Assembly (NCBI GenBank): GCA_964369685.1
Contig: CAYJFB010000001.1
Location: forward strand, 145,172 to 209,171
Direction: 5' to 3'
Source of the DNA: Avidesulfovibrio sp964369685
GTDB lineage: Bacteria; Desulfobacterota; Desulfovibrionia; Desulfovibrionales; Desulfovibrionaceae
Length of the DNA: 64,000 nt
Of this stretch, positions 6,641 through 15,470 are shown piece by piece. The position numbers and the translations under genes are program-made. Under the pieces are notes generated by a model that searched no databases, had not been told where the DNA came from, and worked only from the letters and a program-made list of their open reading frames with translations. The first letter of the stretch is position 1. Each line of letters opens with the position of its first letter.

Positions 6641-9331
6641 ATGCCATTCATTGCCGATTTACTTGAACGATTGCCTGCCGTGAAAGATGTCAATATGACG
6701 TCTTCCGGTATTGCATTGTGGATTTGTTGGGAAGGTGATCTTGATGCCGCGGTTCCCCAAACGTTGCAAGACTATGGGGGGATGTGTATCATCACCGATC
6801 ACAATCAGTCCATGTGGTATTTTTTTACAACAGATGTGTTTCTTGCTTTGGCACGTCTGACAGTTTGGGCAAATTTCAATCCGTTACCCGTCAACATTCA
6901 AGCTTTGCCTGCGCGAATTTTGTTCAGTGTCCGACGTGAAGTTTCAATTTCTTTGGAAGCAGGCCTGACACAGCAAGAAGTGATGGTTCCGCAAAAGTTG
7001 GGGGTTTGGATTCATCCAAAAACGCGTGAAGGTCTGGGTAATTCACCGGGGCTTACCTTTACTGCCACCCCACACAATCAGGGCATGGCTGTGCTTGCTT
7101 GGGAAGTCCTTGAAGCCGACTCTCGGTTGCCATATACCTCTTCTCAGGGATGGTATGCATTACTGAAGCCACTCGGCAATCCTTTGGATAAAGCCTTTCA
7201 AACCGCTTGGCGAGCCACATTTGTTGCACTTGAAAAAATATTGCAACGCCATAAATTTAAATACAATGTTCATGATTTCTTTTTGATGTTGCCTATTGAT
7301 AACCTTCGTCAACTGCGCATATGGGCGCGTGAACTTTTGCTGTTTACCTCTCAACAAAAAGAACACCCCGAGACGTATTGGCCTTGTGTCAGCGTCATTA
7401 TGAATAAAAAAGGCATGAACTTCAACAACGAACTGCCCCAAAAAGTTGGTGTCAAATGGGACAGTCTCATGCCGGATTTTCCGTACATGAGTTATCGAAA
7501 TGCTTTTTTGTTGGGTGAAGGTTTTTCAATCACCGATTTGCATTATTCGGCAGGCAACACCACCATTGACAATTGGTGTACGGTCTCGTTGGGTGAAGAT
7601 CAGTTGGCTGTGGGCAATTATATTCCCATTTTGGTTGCGGGACAAACCACAGCCGGTGACGGTCCGCCGTGTTTTTATTGTGGTATGTATAGTCACACCG
7701 CCGCTCAATGCCCCACAAAACGGTTGCGTTTTTCTACCAAAGACTATTGGGAAGAATTCAGCACCATGGGAATTGAAGAAATTAATGAAGGGTTTCGGGT
7801 CATGGAAGACCAGATGTTGGAAAATGGAGTGAACGGCTTGCGTACACTCTATGATTCTACAGAAACTCCCGGAACCTTGGTGCGGACAATTTTTGAAGTG
7901 GGTTTGCCGAGCCAATTGCGTGTGGCCGAACGCCTTTGGTTGAACATCAGTCGTGATTTTCCGGAAGTGACCGAAGAGCTTGGTGCGGTTCGTGAAGCGC
8001 AAGCCAGACGTGATGAAAGTCCTGCATGGGGCTTTTTGGAGCGCTTGGCAAAACTCCATCCGCAAGATCTCGGCGCCTTTGAAAAAGACGTCTTGGCGGC
8101 AATCAATCGCACTCCCCGTGATGTGCGTTTACGCACTTTACTTGGTTTTTCAGCCATGGAGCGAGGCGACTATACGCGTGCACAAGCGGCTTGGAAAGAA
8201 GCTGAAAATTTAAGCGGCTCACCGCTTCATCAGGCTTGGCATACATTGCTTTTGGGACGCTTGCATGAAATTCAAAATCGGTTTTCGGATGCTCAAGATT
8301 GCTATCGAGAAGCGTTTCGTCTGCATCCGAATTGGCGAGAACCTGAATATCGACAAGTGGTTTGTCAGGTTAAAATGGGTTTTGCCGAACAAATGCAACC
8401 GCAAATTTTTCAACTGATCGGCAACAATCCCCATTTCTTCAATCGTTTTTTGATCGATTCTGAGCTTGAACGTGGGCATCTTATTATATTGACAACTTTG
8501 TATAGTAAATGGAGTGACGCCAAACGCATGGTTGAAGACGAACGGACACATATTGACCGTCTTCATGCCGAAGTGGACGAGTGGTTTCCCAGAGAACATA
8601 TGGTTGCCAATAAATTTCGTGAACGTCTTGAAACGTTGCGTGCCGATAGTGGAATGAACAATTATTTGGCGTTTTTACAGGTCATCACGGCTCGTCCGTT
8701 GCTTGAGCGCGATATTAAGGCGCAAGTGCAACAAGAAATTGAAATATTGAAAGCGCGTTTCAAGCAATATCTTGGTGTGTTGGAAAGCATTCGCGATGAA
8801 GCGGCGTGGTTTCCTTTTCCTCGAGTGTTGGTTGAATTCAATCGTGAATTTAATGAATGTGCGGGGATTATCAATTGGGCTTTTGCTTCAAATTTTCACA
8901 CACCGGCAAACTTTAGACAAGCCCAAGAATATGTTCCGCAAATTGTAACCTTGTTACAAGGCTTGGAACGACGTTTGCGTTTTTTACGCGTTCTTCGTGA
9001 TTCGACTTTATATATTTTGATTTTGGGACGCACATTCCTTTGGATCGAGGTGACGTTGTTGGCTTTGGCTATTGTCATTGTGCCCGGTATTGCTATTTTT
9101 GGACATGAGTTTGGTCTTGGCTGGTTACGTTCGTTGATTCGTGCAAACCATTGGGAACTTCAGGGCATGCTGTTCTTGGTTGTTACGGCCGTGGCTATGG
9201 GGCTTGCAGCTTTGCGTTCTACACTGATTTTTGAACGTAAACGCAATCAACTTGTGGAAGAAGCACGACATAAACGAGAAGAAATGCAACGCCAACGTCT
9301 TGATAAAATTAAAGAACGACTCAAAGTCTGA
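6641..9331 (+). CDS. TPR protein with CCHC zinc knuckle and two C-terminal membrane segments
   Basis: Function unknown. The 896-residue protein has four visible parts: a long N-terminal region with no family I recognise (1-340); a zinc-knuckle motif C344-x2-C347-x4-H352-x4-C357; a helical region with TPR-like repeats at about 480-590 (GDYTRAQAAWKEAENL, NRFSDAQDCYREAFRLHPN); and two hydrophobic segments at about 802-821 and 840-858 followed by a highly charged, basic tail. This suggests an inner-membrane protein with a large cytoplasmic part. The knuckle spacing is that of retroviral nucleocapsid, so nucleic-acid binding is conceivable but unproven. The ATG at 6641 has a modest AAAAGG upstream. 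Confidence 0.7.
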   Translation: MPFIADLLERLPAVKDVNMTSSGIALWICWEGDLDAAVPQTLQDYGGMCIITDHNQSMWYFFTTDVFLALARLTVWANFNPLPVNIQALPARILFSVRREVSISLEAGLTQQEVMVPQKLGVWIHPKTREGLGNSPGLTFTATPHNQGMAVLAWEVLEADSRLPYTSSQGWYALLKPLGNPLDKAFQTAWRATFVALEKILQRHKFKYNVHDFFLMLPIDNLRQLRIWARELLLFTSQQKEHPETYWPCVSVIMNKKGMNFNNELPQKVGVKWDSLMPDFPYMSYRNAFLLGEGFSITDLHYSAGNTTIDNWCTVSLGEDQLAVGNYIPILVAGQTTAGDGPPCFYCGMYSHTAAQCPTKRLRFSTKDYWEEFSTMGIEEINEGFRVMEDQMLENGVNGLRTLYDSTETPGTLVRTIFEVGLPSQLRVAERLWLNISRDFPEVTEELGAVREAQARRDESPAWGFLERLAKLHPQDLGAFEKDVLAAINRTPRDVRLRTLLGFSAMERGDYTRAQAAWKEAENLSGSPLHQAWHTLLLGRLHEIQNRFSDAQDCYREAFRLHPNWREPEYRQVVCQVKMGFAEQMQPQIFQLIGNNPHFFNRFLIDSELERGHLIILTTLYSKWSDAKRMVEDERTHIDRLHAEVDEWFPREHMVANKFRERLETLRADSGMNNYLAFLQVITARPLLERDIKAQVQQEIEILKARFKQYLGVLESIRDEAAWFPFPRVLVEFNREFNECAGIINWAFASNFHTPANFRQAQEYVPQIVTLLQGLERRLRFLRVLRDSTLYILILGRTFLWIEVTLLALAIVIVPGIAIFGHEFGLGWLRSLIRANHWELQGMLFLVVTAVAMGLAALRSTLIFERKRNQLVEEARHKREEMQRQRLDKIKERLKV

Positions 9332-9364
9332 TATATTCTCGTTTACCATACAAAACGTTGTGTG

Positions 9365-9415
9365 AAGACAAAATAAGCAGCCTCTCTCTCAGATGGAGGC
9401 TGCTTGTTTTGTCTT
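9365..9415. terminator. Long hairpin between convergent genes
   Basis: 20-base arms (9365-9384 and 9396-9415) with one wobble pair and an 11-base loop, between the convergent TPR gene and copA. The core is GCAGCCTC/GAGGCTGC. The flanks are rich in A on one side and T on the other, so it can stop transcription from both directions. Confidence 0.75.
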
Positions 9416-9429
9416 GCAACGCGTTTAAC

Positions 9430-9471
9430 AAATCACGGGTGATTTGGGAGAATGATTTCCCCCAAAAAAAA
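9430..9471 (-). repeat. Composite repeat copy 3: hairpin module with a small stem
   Basis: Read on the minus strand it starts 30 bases after the copA stop: a T-run, GGGGG, loop, CTCCC. A small hairpin AAATCAC/GTGATTT then takes the place of the long variable stem. No conserved tail is recognisable. A short or decayed member of the family. Confidence 0.55.
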
Positions 9472-9501
9472 GTTCATTGAGCAATATTCTAATCAAATAT
9501 T

Positions 9502-11904
9502 TTAAACGGAAAATTTTTGTAAACGTGTCGCATTGAGAACAACGGAAACCGAGGAAAGTGCCATGGCAGCACCTGCCAACATCGGAGATAATCCGGGACC
9601 GCCAAATAACTTTAACAGTCCTGCAGCTACAGGTAAGCAAAGAAGATTATAAGCAAACGCCCAAAAAAGATTTTCACGAATATTGCGTAACGTCGCTCGT
9701 CCAAGCAGTACCGCCGTTACAGATCCCCATAAGCCACCTTGATTGCCGTCAAGTAACACAATATCTCCCGCTTCAACAGCAACATCCATACCCGAGCTGA
9801 CCGCCATGCCCACATGCGCTTGCACCAACGCAGGCGCGTCGTTAACCCCGTCACCAATCATACCCACATGCAAACCCTGTGCGCGCAAATCGGCAATCAC
9901 TTGTGCCTTGCCCTCAGGCAACACGCCCGCAATCACTTCATCAATGCCTGCTTGTTGGGCTATGGCGGTTGCCGTTTTTTCGTTGTCGCCACTCAATAAC
10001 AACACGCGCAGACCTTCATTGTGTAAACGCCGTATCACTTCTGTCGCCTCCGGACGCAAGGGATCGGCGACCGCCACAACGCCCTCTAACACATCGTCAC
10101 AAGCCAATAATAAAAGCGATTGCCCCTCATCAGCCAACGTCACAAGCGTTTTTTCAAGTTCGGGTAAAGCAATATGGCGATCAAGCGCAACCTTTGCTTC
10201 ATCTAAAAAAAGACGGTTGCCCAAACTCAAAACCGTGCCGTCTGCCAATCGTCCCGAAAGCCCTTTGCCCGCAACAGACAAGACGTCGCGAACAGTAACA
10301 AAACCCAATGCACGTTCCTCAGCCGCACGTCGTACCGCACCCGCAAGCGGATGATCGGACATAGCCTCCAACGATGCCGCGTGTTGTAAAATGTCATCTT
10401 CAGATAACAAACCAAAACTTTTTATATGTGTCACAATCGGTTGGCCTTGTGTCAACGTGCCTGTTTTGTCAAAAACAAGCGTGTCAAGACGCCCGGCCTG
10501 TTCCAGTGCGGAACCGTTTTTGACCAATACCCCAAGGTGTGCACCACGGCCGGTGCCGACCATAATAGATATGGGCGTCGCCAATCCCAACGCACACGGA
10601 CAAGCTACAACCAATACCGCAACAAAAATGCGTAACGCTTCGGTAAATGGCAATTGTCCCACAACATACCATAAAATAAACGCCAAGATCGCTAAAATCA
10701 TTACCGTTGGTACAAAAATCAAACTGATTCGATCCGCCATACGCGCAATGGGTGCTTTCGAACCTTGCGCCGCACGAACCAGACGTGCCATGCGTGCCAA
10801 CGCCGTATCCGCACCGACCCGCTCTGCACGCATGATAAAAACACCCGTAGTATTCATGGTTCCGCCAATCACCTCAGATCCTTCAGAAACAGGTACGGGT
10901 AACGACTCTCCCGTCAACATGGCGTTGTCTACCGCAGAAATACCACGCAGTACCACGCCATCTACAGGCACTCGCGTTCCTGCACGCACCTGTAAAAAAT
11001 CACCGACATGAACCACACTTAAAGGCACTTCCTCAACTGCGTCACTCATCTTAACATCAACGCGATCATTCATTTCAAGAGCATCGACGCCATCAGACAA
11101 CGCTGTGGCTTGTTCTTTGGATGGAACAAGAACACGCAAAGCCGTTTCAGGCGTCAAACGCAACAACGCACCAATCGCGTCAGACATTCGTAAACGTGAA
11201 GACGCTTCAAGCATTTTTCCAAAAGAAATCAAGGTGATCAATACAGCAGCAGATTCAAAATACAAATCCATAACCGCCGCGTGTTGATGAACAAGATCGG
11301 TTGTTGTGGCAATCTCAACCGTTGCCCAAAGGCTGTATAACAACGCCGCACCCGTTCCGACAGCCACAAGACTATCCATATTCGGCGAACCGCGCCATAA
11401 CTGCGGTAAACCCAAACGATAAAAATCACGTCCCGACCAGACCACAGGTACTGTTAAAAAGAGCTGTAACAAGGCGTGACGCAAAGGATGTGTAAGCGGA
11501 TCGATGGCTGTGGGTAACGGCAAGCCCCACATATGCCCCATAGACACAATCAACAATAACACACTAAAAAATGCCTCAGGCCACAAACGTCGCTTGCGTA
11601 ACGCCACATCTCGTTTGGCTTCTTCTTGACGATTTTTCCAATCTTCGGCATCGTCCTCTTCTTCGGATAAGGCTCTTGCCGTAAATCCCAAAGCTGTTGT
11701 GCGTGTTTCAATCAAGCGGGCCAACGCTTGGCGCGCTTCGGCACTGCCCACACTTTCATGCGGCACAACATCTGCCGTCCCCGAAGCCAAATTGACAGCA
11801 ATCCTTTCAACTTCAGGTAAGTTCCCAAGAACCCTCTCCAAACGAGACGAACACGCCGCGCAACTCATGCCGCCTATCACAAAACGCAACACTGTTTCAG
11901 ACAT
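9502..11904 (-). CDS. copA: Copper-exporting P-type ATPase CopA
   Basis: Pumps Cu(I) out of the cytoplasm across the inner membrane using ATP. One N-terminal heavy-metal domain carries GGMSCAAC (C15, C18). The core has a transmembrane CPC site (C435-P-C437 in VACPCALGLATP) typical of Cu(I)/Ag(I) pumps, the phosphorylated aspartate D479 in DKTGTLT, and the hinge GDGVNDAPAL. The length of 800 aa is normal for a one-HMA CopA. The start at 11904 has GGGAG upstream. It is transcribed away from the chaperone gene at 12146 across a 241-base shared regulatory region. Confidence 0.95.
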   Translation of the reverse strand: MSETVLRFVIGGMSCAACSSRLERVLGNLPEVERIAVNLASGTADVVPHESVGSAEARQALARLIETRTTALGFTARALSEEEDDAEDWKNRQEEAKRDVALRKRRLWPEAFFSVLLLIVSMGHMWGLPLPTAIDPLTHPLRHALLQLFLTVPVVWSGRDFYRLGLPQLWRGSPNMDSLVAVGTGAALLYSLWATVEIATTTDLVHQHAAVMDLYFESAAVLITLISFGKMLEASSRLRMSDAIGALLRLTPETALRVLVPSKEQATALSDGVDALEMNDRVDVKMSDAVEEVPLSVVHVGDFLQVRAGTRVPVDGVVLRGISAVDNAMLTGESLPVPVSEGSEVIGGTMNTTGVFIMRAERVGADTALARMARLVRAAQGSKAPIARMADRISLIFVPTVMILAILAFILWYVVGQLPFTEALRIFVAVLVVACPCALGLATPISIMVGTGRGAHLGVLVKNGSALEQAGRLDTLVFDKTGTLTQGQPIVTHIKSFGLLSEDDILQHAASLEAMSDHPLAGAVRRAAEERALGFVTVRDVLSVAGKGLSGRLADGTVLSLGNRLFLDEAKVALDRHIALPELEKTLVTLADEGQSLLLLACDDVLEGVVAVADPLRPEATEVIRRLHNEGLRVLLLSGDNEKTATAIAQQAGIDEVIAGVLPEGKAQVIADLRAQGLHVGMIGDGVNDAPALVQAHVGMAVSSGMDVAVEAGDIVLLDGNQGGLWGSVTAVLLGRATLRNIRENLFWAFAYNLLCLPVAAGLLKLFGGPGLSPMLAGAAMALSSVSVVLNATRLQKFSV

Positions 11905-11921
11905 TATTTAAACTCCCATTC

Positions 11922-11974
11922 CATCAATCGTTGATGATAGTATTGTTGCCAATTCCATCTTGAACACACGTGTG
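11922..11974. promoter_or_regulatory. Two short palindromes in the copA/copZ divergent region
   Basis: CATCAA-TCG-TTGATG (11922-11936) and CACACGTGTG (11965-11974) are perfect dyads close to the copA start. Divergent copper genes are usually controlled by a metal-sensing repressor or activator, and these are the best candidate sites by eye. Which regulator, and whether either is used, is not shown by the sequence. Confidence 0.35.
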
Positions 11975-12145
11975 ACATAGACTCCCATGCAATCAAGTGT
12001 TTATACTCTTTTGCAAAAAGCTTGCTTATAAAACCTTGTAAACGCTAAAGAAAAAAGATACATAAACAAACACACCATAAACAAGGGCTTATATTAAAAA
12101 AAACACGTAAACCACGCCAAATCATAACAAAAAAAGGACAAAAAC

Positions 12146-12355
12146 ATGAATACTCTATATGTTCACGGCATGACTTGCAATCATTGTGTACAAGCCGTCA
12201 GCGATGCAGTAAAAACTGTGGCAGGCACCGCAAATGTGATTGTTGAACTGGATGCAGGCACAGTTACTTGGGATGGAAGTGATGTCGAACCTGTTCTTGC
12301 CGCCATTCAAAACATTGGCTTTGAAGCCACAAAAGAACGCTTAAATCGTCTATAG
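12146..12355 (+). CDS. copZ: Copper chaperone, heavy-metal-associated domain (CopZ-like)
   Basis: A 69-residue HMA-fold protein that binds Cu(I) through HGMTCNHC (C11, C14) and would hand it to the N-terminal domain of the divergent CopA. It is one complete ferredoxin-like HMA domain (beta-alpha-beta-beta-alpha-beta) and nothing else. A ribosome site AAAGGAC precedes the ATG. A composite repeat starts 2 bases after the stop. Other metals cannot be excluded from the motif, but the pairing with a CPC-type pump argues for copper. Confidence 0.9.
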   Translation: MNTLYVHGMTCNHCVQAVSDAVKTVAGTANVIVELDAGTVTWDGSDVEPVLAAIQNIGFEATKERLNRL

Positions 12356-12357
12356 CC

Positions 12358-12467
12358 CTTTTTGGGGGAGAATCATTCCCCCATCCCTCTTGATTTTGCG
12401 GCGCATTGCATTTCTGTGTTTCGCATTGCTCATACGCCGCGCGTCAAGTTGCTCTGAGAGTCTTTTT
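12358..12467 (+). repeat. Composite repeat copy 4: full
   Basis: Directly after copZ: T-run and GGGGGA...TCCCCC hairpin (12359-12382), a C-rich joint, variable stem with outer arms GCGGCG (12398-12403) and CGCCGC (12435-12440), then the tail GTCAAGTTGCTCTGAGAG and a T-run (12443-12467). The stem is weaker than in other copies and its interior holds a direct repeat GCATTGC. Confidence 0.7.
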
Positions 12468-12574
12468 CACCCAAAAAAAACGACAACCATTTAACATCTT
12501 TAAGAAAAATTAAAACAGCATTCGCTATAGAGCTGTTTTAGATTGACTTTTTTCTTTTTTTTTAAGGTCTTTTC

Positions 12575-13075
12575 ATGGAAATTGTATTGTTTCAGCCTGA
12601 GATCCCACCGAATACGGGTAATATTGCGCGTTTGTGTGCTGCCACGCAGGTTCGTCTTCATCTTATTGAGCCGTTGGGTTTTTCTTTGGATGATCGGTAT
12701 TTAAAGCGTGCCGGCCTTGATTACTGGCCGTTGGTTGATTTGCATCTTTGGCCGAATTTTGATGCTTTTCTGAAAGCAAACCCGAACCGCCGTTTGATTC
12801 TTACCTCTGCAAAAGAAGGCGCTGCGGCACAACAGTTTGTTTTTGAAGACAACGATGTGCTTGTATTTGGACAAGAAACAAGCGGTTTGCCCGATACTGT
12901 GTATGAAAAAAGTCCGTATCGCATTCGATTGCCTTTTGCACCGACAGTGCGCGGGCACCATGACGGCAGTCAAAGTGTGCGTTCGCTCAACCTCTCAACG
13001 GCAGCAGGGATTATGCTTTATCTGGCATTGGATCGTGTCGGGACGTTAGATGCATGGGAAAACAACACGGCTTGA
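12575..13075 (+). CDS. trmL: tRNA (cytidine/uridine-34-2'-O)-methyltransferase TrmL
   Basis: Methylates the ribose of the wobble nucleotide of certain leucine tRNAs using S-adenosylmethionine. It is a single SPOUT domain with the signatures of the family: the opening IVLFQPEIPPNTGNIARLCA, the middle LVFGQETSGLPD, and the knotted C-terminal cofactor loop ending RSLNLSTAAGIMLYLAL. At 166 aa it matches the short, stand-alone SpoU-class enzymes. The ATG at 12575 has AAGG upstream. A terminator follows at 13105. Confidence 0.93.
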   Translation: MEIVLFQPEIPPNTGNIARLCAATQVRLHLIEPLGFSLDDRYLKRAGLDYWPLVDLHLWPNFDAFLKANPNRRLILTSAKEGAAAQQFVFEDNDVLVFGQETSGLPDTVYEKSPYRIRLPFAPTVRGHHDGSQSVRSLNLSTAAGIMLYLALDRVGTLDAWENNTA

Positions 13076-13104
13076 AGATAAACACCCGTGCCGACATGAT
13101 TGAA

Positions 13105-13140
13105 GAAACAAGACGCATGAGCTGCTTGTTTCAGTTTTTT
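13105..13140 (+). terminator. Rho-independent terminator after trmL
   Basis: Stem GAAACAAG (13105-13112) / CTTGTTTC (13125-13132) with a 12-base loop, followed within two bases by six Ts. It lies 30 bases after the trmL stop and just before the MATE gene. Confidence 0.8.
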
Positions 13141-13164
13141 CATTAAAAACATCTTGAGGCTGTC

Positions 13165-14517
13165 ATGAACAGACAAAGAATCCAAGAAATGTGGCGATTG
13201 ACATGGCCACAAATTGTATTGCTTTTGGCGCAATTTGTGGTGGGCATTACCGATGTCTGGACAGCAGGTCGCTTGGGCCCCGACACTCAAGCGGCCATTG
13301 GTATGATCAGTCAAATGCAAATGCTTTTGATGGCTTTGTGTATGGCGGCTGTCAGTGGGGCTGTGGCCTCAATCAGCCAATCTTTGGGTGCGGGGAAAAA
13401 ACGTCGTGCGAGTCGTTATGTGGGGCTGGTTTTGGGTTTGGTGTTGTTTGGTGCCATATTGATTAGTGTAAGCATCGCTCCTTTGCACGAACCGTTTCTT
13501 AAACTTGTACAAACACCTGATAATGTTATTCCAACCGCAACCCTCTTTCTTATCGTAACGCTTTGGACACTGCCCGCACATTATGCGATGACCATGAGTG
13601 CCGCTATTTTTCGTGCGGCAAAATCGGTGCTGCGTCCGCTTTATGTCGGTCTTTGTGTGTGTTTTTGTAATCTCATTGGCGATCTTGGATTTGGTCTTGG
13701 ATATTGGGGCTTTCCTGCTTACGGTGCTGCGGGCATTGCATGGACAACGTTTGTGACGGTGTTTTGCGGTGCGGCTGTGCTTCTTTTTTGGCTGTGGCGA
13801 GACAAACTCATCACCGCAGACAGCTTTCCGCCATGGCGTTGGACCCGTAAAGGTGCGCCATATCTTCTCAAAGTGGCGGCTCCTGCTTTGGGGACGTCGT
13901 TTTTGTGGCAAACAGGGTACCTTGTTCTTTTTGTTATTACGGCGGCGCTTCCGTATGGCAGTGTGAATGCCTTGGCAGGCTTGACGGCCGGAATGCGTGT
14001 TGAGGCTATTTTATTTTTGCCTGCTGTGGCGTGCAACATGACGGTTTCTGTCCTTGTGGGGCACAGTCTCGGGCAACGAAACCGCGCTGAAGCCATGCGT
14101 GTGACGATTGGTATTCTTTGGGTTGCCACGCTGGCCATGTCTTTACTTGGTGTGATTATTTGGCCTTTTCGAGAAAATTTGGCTGCATTTATTGCGCCTG
14201 ATCCTGCTGTAATGATGGAAACGATCAGTTATCTTTCATATAATATTCTTTCGGTACCGTTTACGGTTGCCAGTGTGATTTTGGCGGGCGCGTTTAACGG
14301 AGCCGGGGCAACACTTTATCCGATGATCACCTTCAGTACGGGGGTTTGGCTGGTGCGCTTACCCATCGCTTGGCTTTTTGGACATCATCTTTGGGAAAAT
14401 GCAGACGGCATTTATATGGCGATGTTGGTTTCACAAATATTTCAATCGTCTGTATTACTTTGGATTCTTTTTCGTCATAATTGGACACGCTTCGCCATGA
14501 ATGTTACCCAAAAATAA
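13165..14517 (+). CDS. MATE-family multidrug/cation antiporter
   Basis: An inner-membrane efflux transporter, probably exporting organic cations or metabolites in exchange for H+ or Na+. The 450 residues form about 12 hydrophobic segments in two homologous halves. The first half opens with MWRLTWPQIVLLLAQFVVG and a GxxxxAAxG-like DTQAAIGMISQMQ; the second half repeats the pattern near residue 240 (APALGTSFLWQTGY). The substrate is not predictable. A second MATE gene at 52346 is only distantly similar by eye, so this is not a recent duplication. The ribosome site is weak (GAGG). Confidence 0.85.
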   Translation: MNRQRIQEMWRLTWPQIVLLLAQFVVGITDVWTAGRLGPDTQAAIGMISQMQMLLMALCMAAVSGAVASISQSLGAGKKRRASRYVGLVLGLVLFGAILISVSIAPLHEPFLKLVQTPDNVIPTATLFLIVTLWTLPAHYAMTMSAAIFRAAKSVLRPLYVGLCVCFCNLIGDLGFGLGYWGFPAYGAAGIAWTTFVTVFCGAAVLLFWLWRDKLITADSFPPWRWTRKGAPYLLKVAAPALGTSFLWQTGYLVLFVITAALPYGSVNALAGLTAGMRVEAILFLPAVACNMTVSVLVGHSLGQRNRAEAMRVTIGILWVATLAMSLLGVIIWPFRENLAAFIAPDPAVMMETISYLSYNILSVPFTVASVILAGAFNGAGATLYPMITFSTGVWLVRLPIAWLFGHHLWENADGIYMAMLVSQIFQSSVLLWILFRHNWTRFAMNVTQK

Positions 14518-14566
14518 TTTTTATGGGTTTTTCTTACAACGCATGATTCGTTCAAGACTCTCATGT

Positions 14567-14595
14567 TTGACACAGAAGCGTTCTTTATATATACT
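14567..14595 (+). promoter_or_regulatory. Strong sigma-70-type promoter
   Basis: A perfect -35 TTGACA (14567-14572), a 17-base spacer and a -10 TATACT (14590-14595). The predicted start point is about 14602. It is the closest match to consensus I found in the window, yet no conventional gene follows directly. Confidence 0.7.
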
Positions 14596-14601
14596 TTAAA
14601 A

Positions 14602-14873
14602 ATGGATACCATATTGGCAATAATTCTCCATACATACCCACATTTGTCGGTCATGCGTTACAACGGTAAGGCTGAATCTGTGGTTGTGTCTATGGAGCAT
14701 ATTGTTGTTCAATGTGGTTTTACCTGACGTCATTTTTTGGGGGGCAGGTTGTCCTTCGGCTTTTAGTACAGTAAGAACACAATCTTTTGAAGGAGGATTT
14801 GCGTTTTTAGCTGTTTTCAAATCCGAAATCTTCCCCCTTTGATCATCCGTACCTTTAGGTGCGGATTTTTTGT
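14602..14873 (+). ncRNA. Candidate short transcript: small RNA, riboswitch-like leader or leaderless 42-aa ORF
   Basis: Bounded by the strong promoter at 14567-14595 and a terminator at about 14846-14873, giving a transcript of about 270 nt. An ATG lies exactly at the predicted start point and opens a 42-codon frame (14602-14730, MDTILAIILHTYPHLSV...) with no room for a ribosome site, so it would be leaderless. The rest shows no coding pattern. I could not match it to 6S, SRP, tmRNA or RNase P by their conserved cores. It may instead be a terminating leader of the C_GCAxxG_C_C gene at 14969. Confidence 0.4.
14846..14873 (+). terminator. Rho-independent terminator
   Basis: ATCCGTACC - TTTA - GGTGCGGAT with one wobble pair, then a T-rich run. 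It ends the short transcript that starts at about 14602 and lies about 95 bases before the next gene. Confidence 0.8.
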
Positions 14874-14968
14874 TTTTTTGGACAGTGTTTTCGAAAAAAA
14901 CTCATAAAATAAGGACATATATTTTGCTTTGCTTTCTTAAAAATACTTTTACAAAAAAAGAGACGCAG

Positions 14969-15430
14969 ATGTCACAAGAAATTATATCTCTACAAGATAT
15001 CAGAATGCGAGCAGAACAATACTACAAAGACGGTGATTTTTATTGTTCGGAAGCGGTATTGAAAACGCTGAAAGATGCATTCAACGCTCCCTTTGATGAT
15101 GAGATTATAAAACTTGCTTCAGGTTTTCCTGTCGGCATGGGTGCGGGGTGTACATGTGGAGCGGTGAATGGTGCCGTTATGGGATTGGGTATGTTTTTTG
15201 GACGTAACCAAGCGAAGGGCAAAGAAGTCAAAAAAGCCATGCAATTAACAAAAGAATTGCAAGAACGCTTTACCGCGGTCAGAAAAGTGTGTTGCTGTAA
15301 GATTCTCACCAAAGGCATGAGAATGGGCTCAAGCAAACATATTGAACACTGTGTGGGGATTACGGGCGAAGTCACTGCACTTGCCGCTGAAATTATTGCC
15401 CGTGAGTTGGGTTATCAGATACAACAATAA
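14969..15430 (+). CDS. C_GCAxxG_C_C family redox-type protein
   Basis: A 153-residue protein of the family named for its cysteine pattern, often annotated as a probable redox-active protein. Seen here: a Cys in the first helix (FYCSEAVLK), GAGCTCGAVNGAV in the centre, then VCCCK and a late HCVG. The family often sits beside selenium, thiol or anaerobic redox genes; here a periplasmic rhodanese gene follows 40 bases downstream, so the pair may share a transcript and a sulfur-handling role (inference). The ATG at 14969 gives the usual length; the ribosome site is weak (AGAG). Confidence 0.8.
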   Translation: MSQEIISLQDIRMRAEQYYKDGDFYCSEAVLKTLKDAFNAPFDDEIIKLASGFPVGMGAGCTCGAVNGAVMGLGMFFGRNQAKGKEVKKAMQLTKELQERFTAVRKVCCCKILTKGMRMGSSKHIEHCVGITGEVTALAAEIIARELGYQIQQ

Positions 15431-15470
15431 ACCGTACATAAACCATAAACAACACAATGAGGAGTGCACA

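Noticed and set aside
14596..14820. A 74-codon minus-strand frame between the MATE and redox-protein genes
   Set aside because: It opposes a strong promoter and terminator on the plus strand, and has no ribosome site and no recognisable feature.
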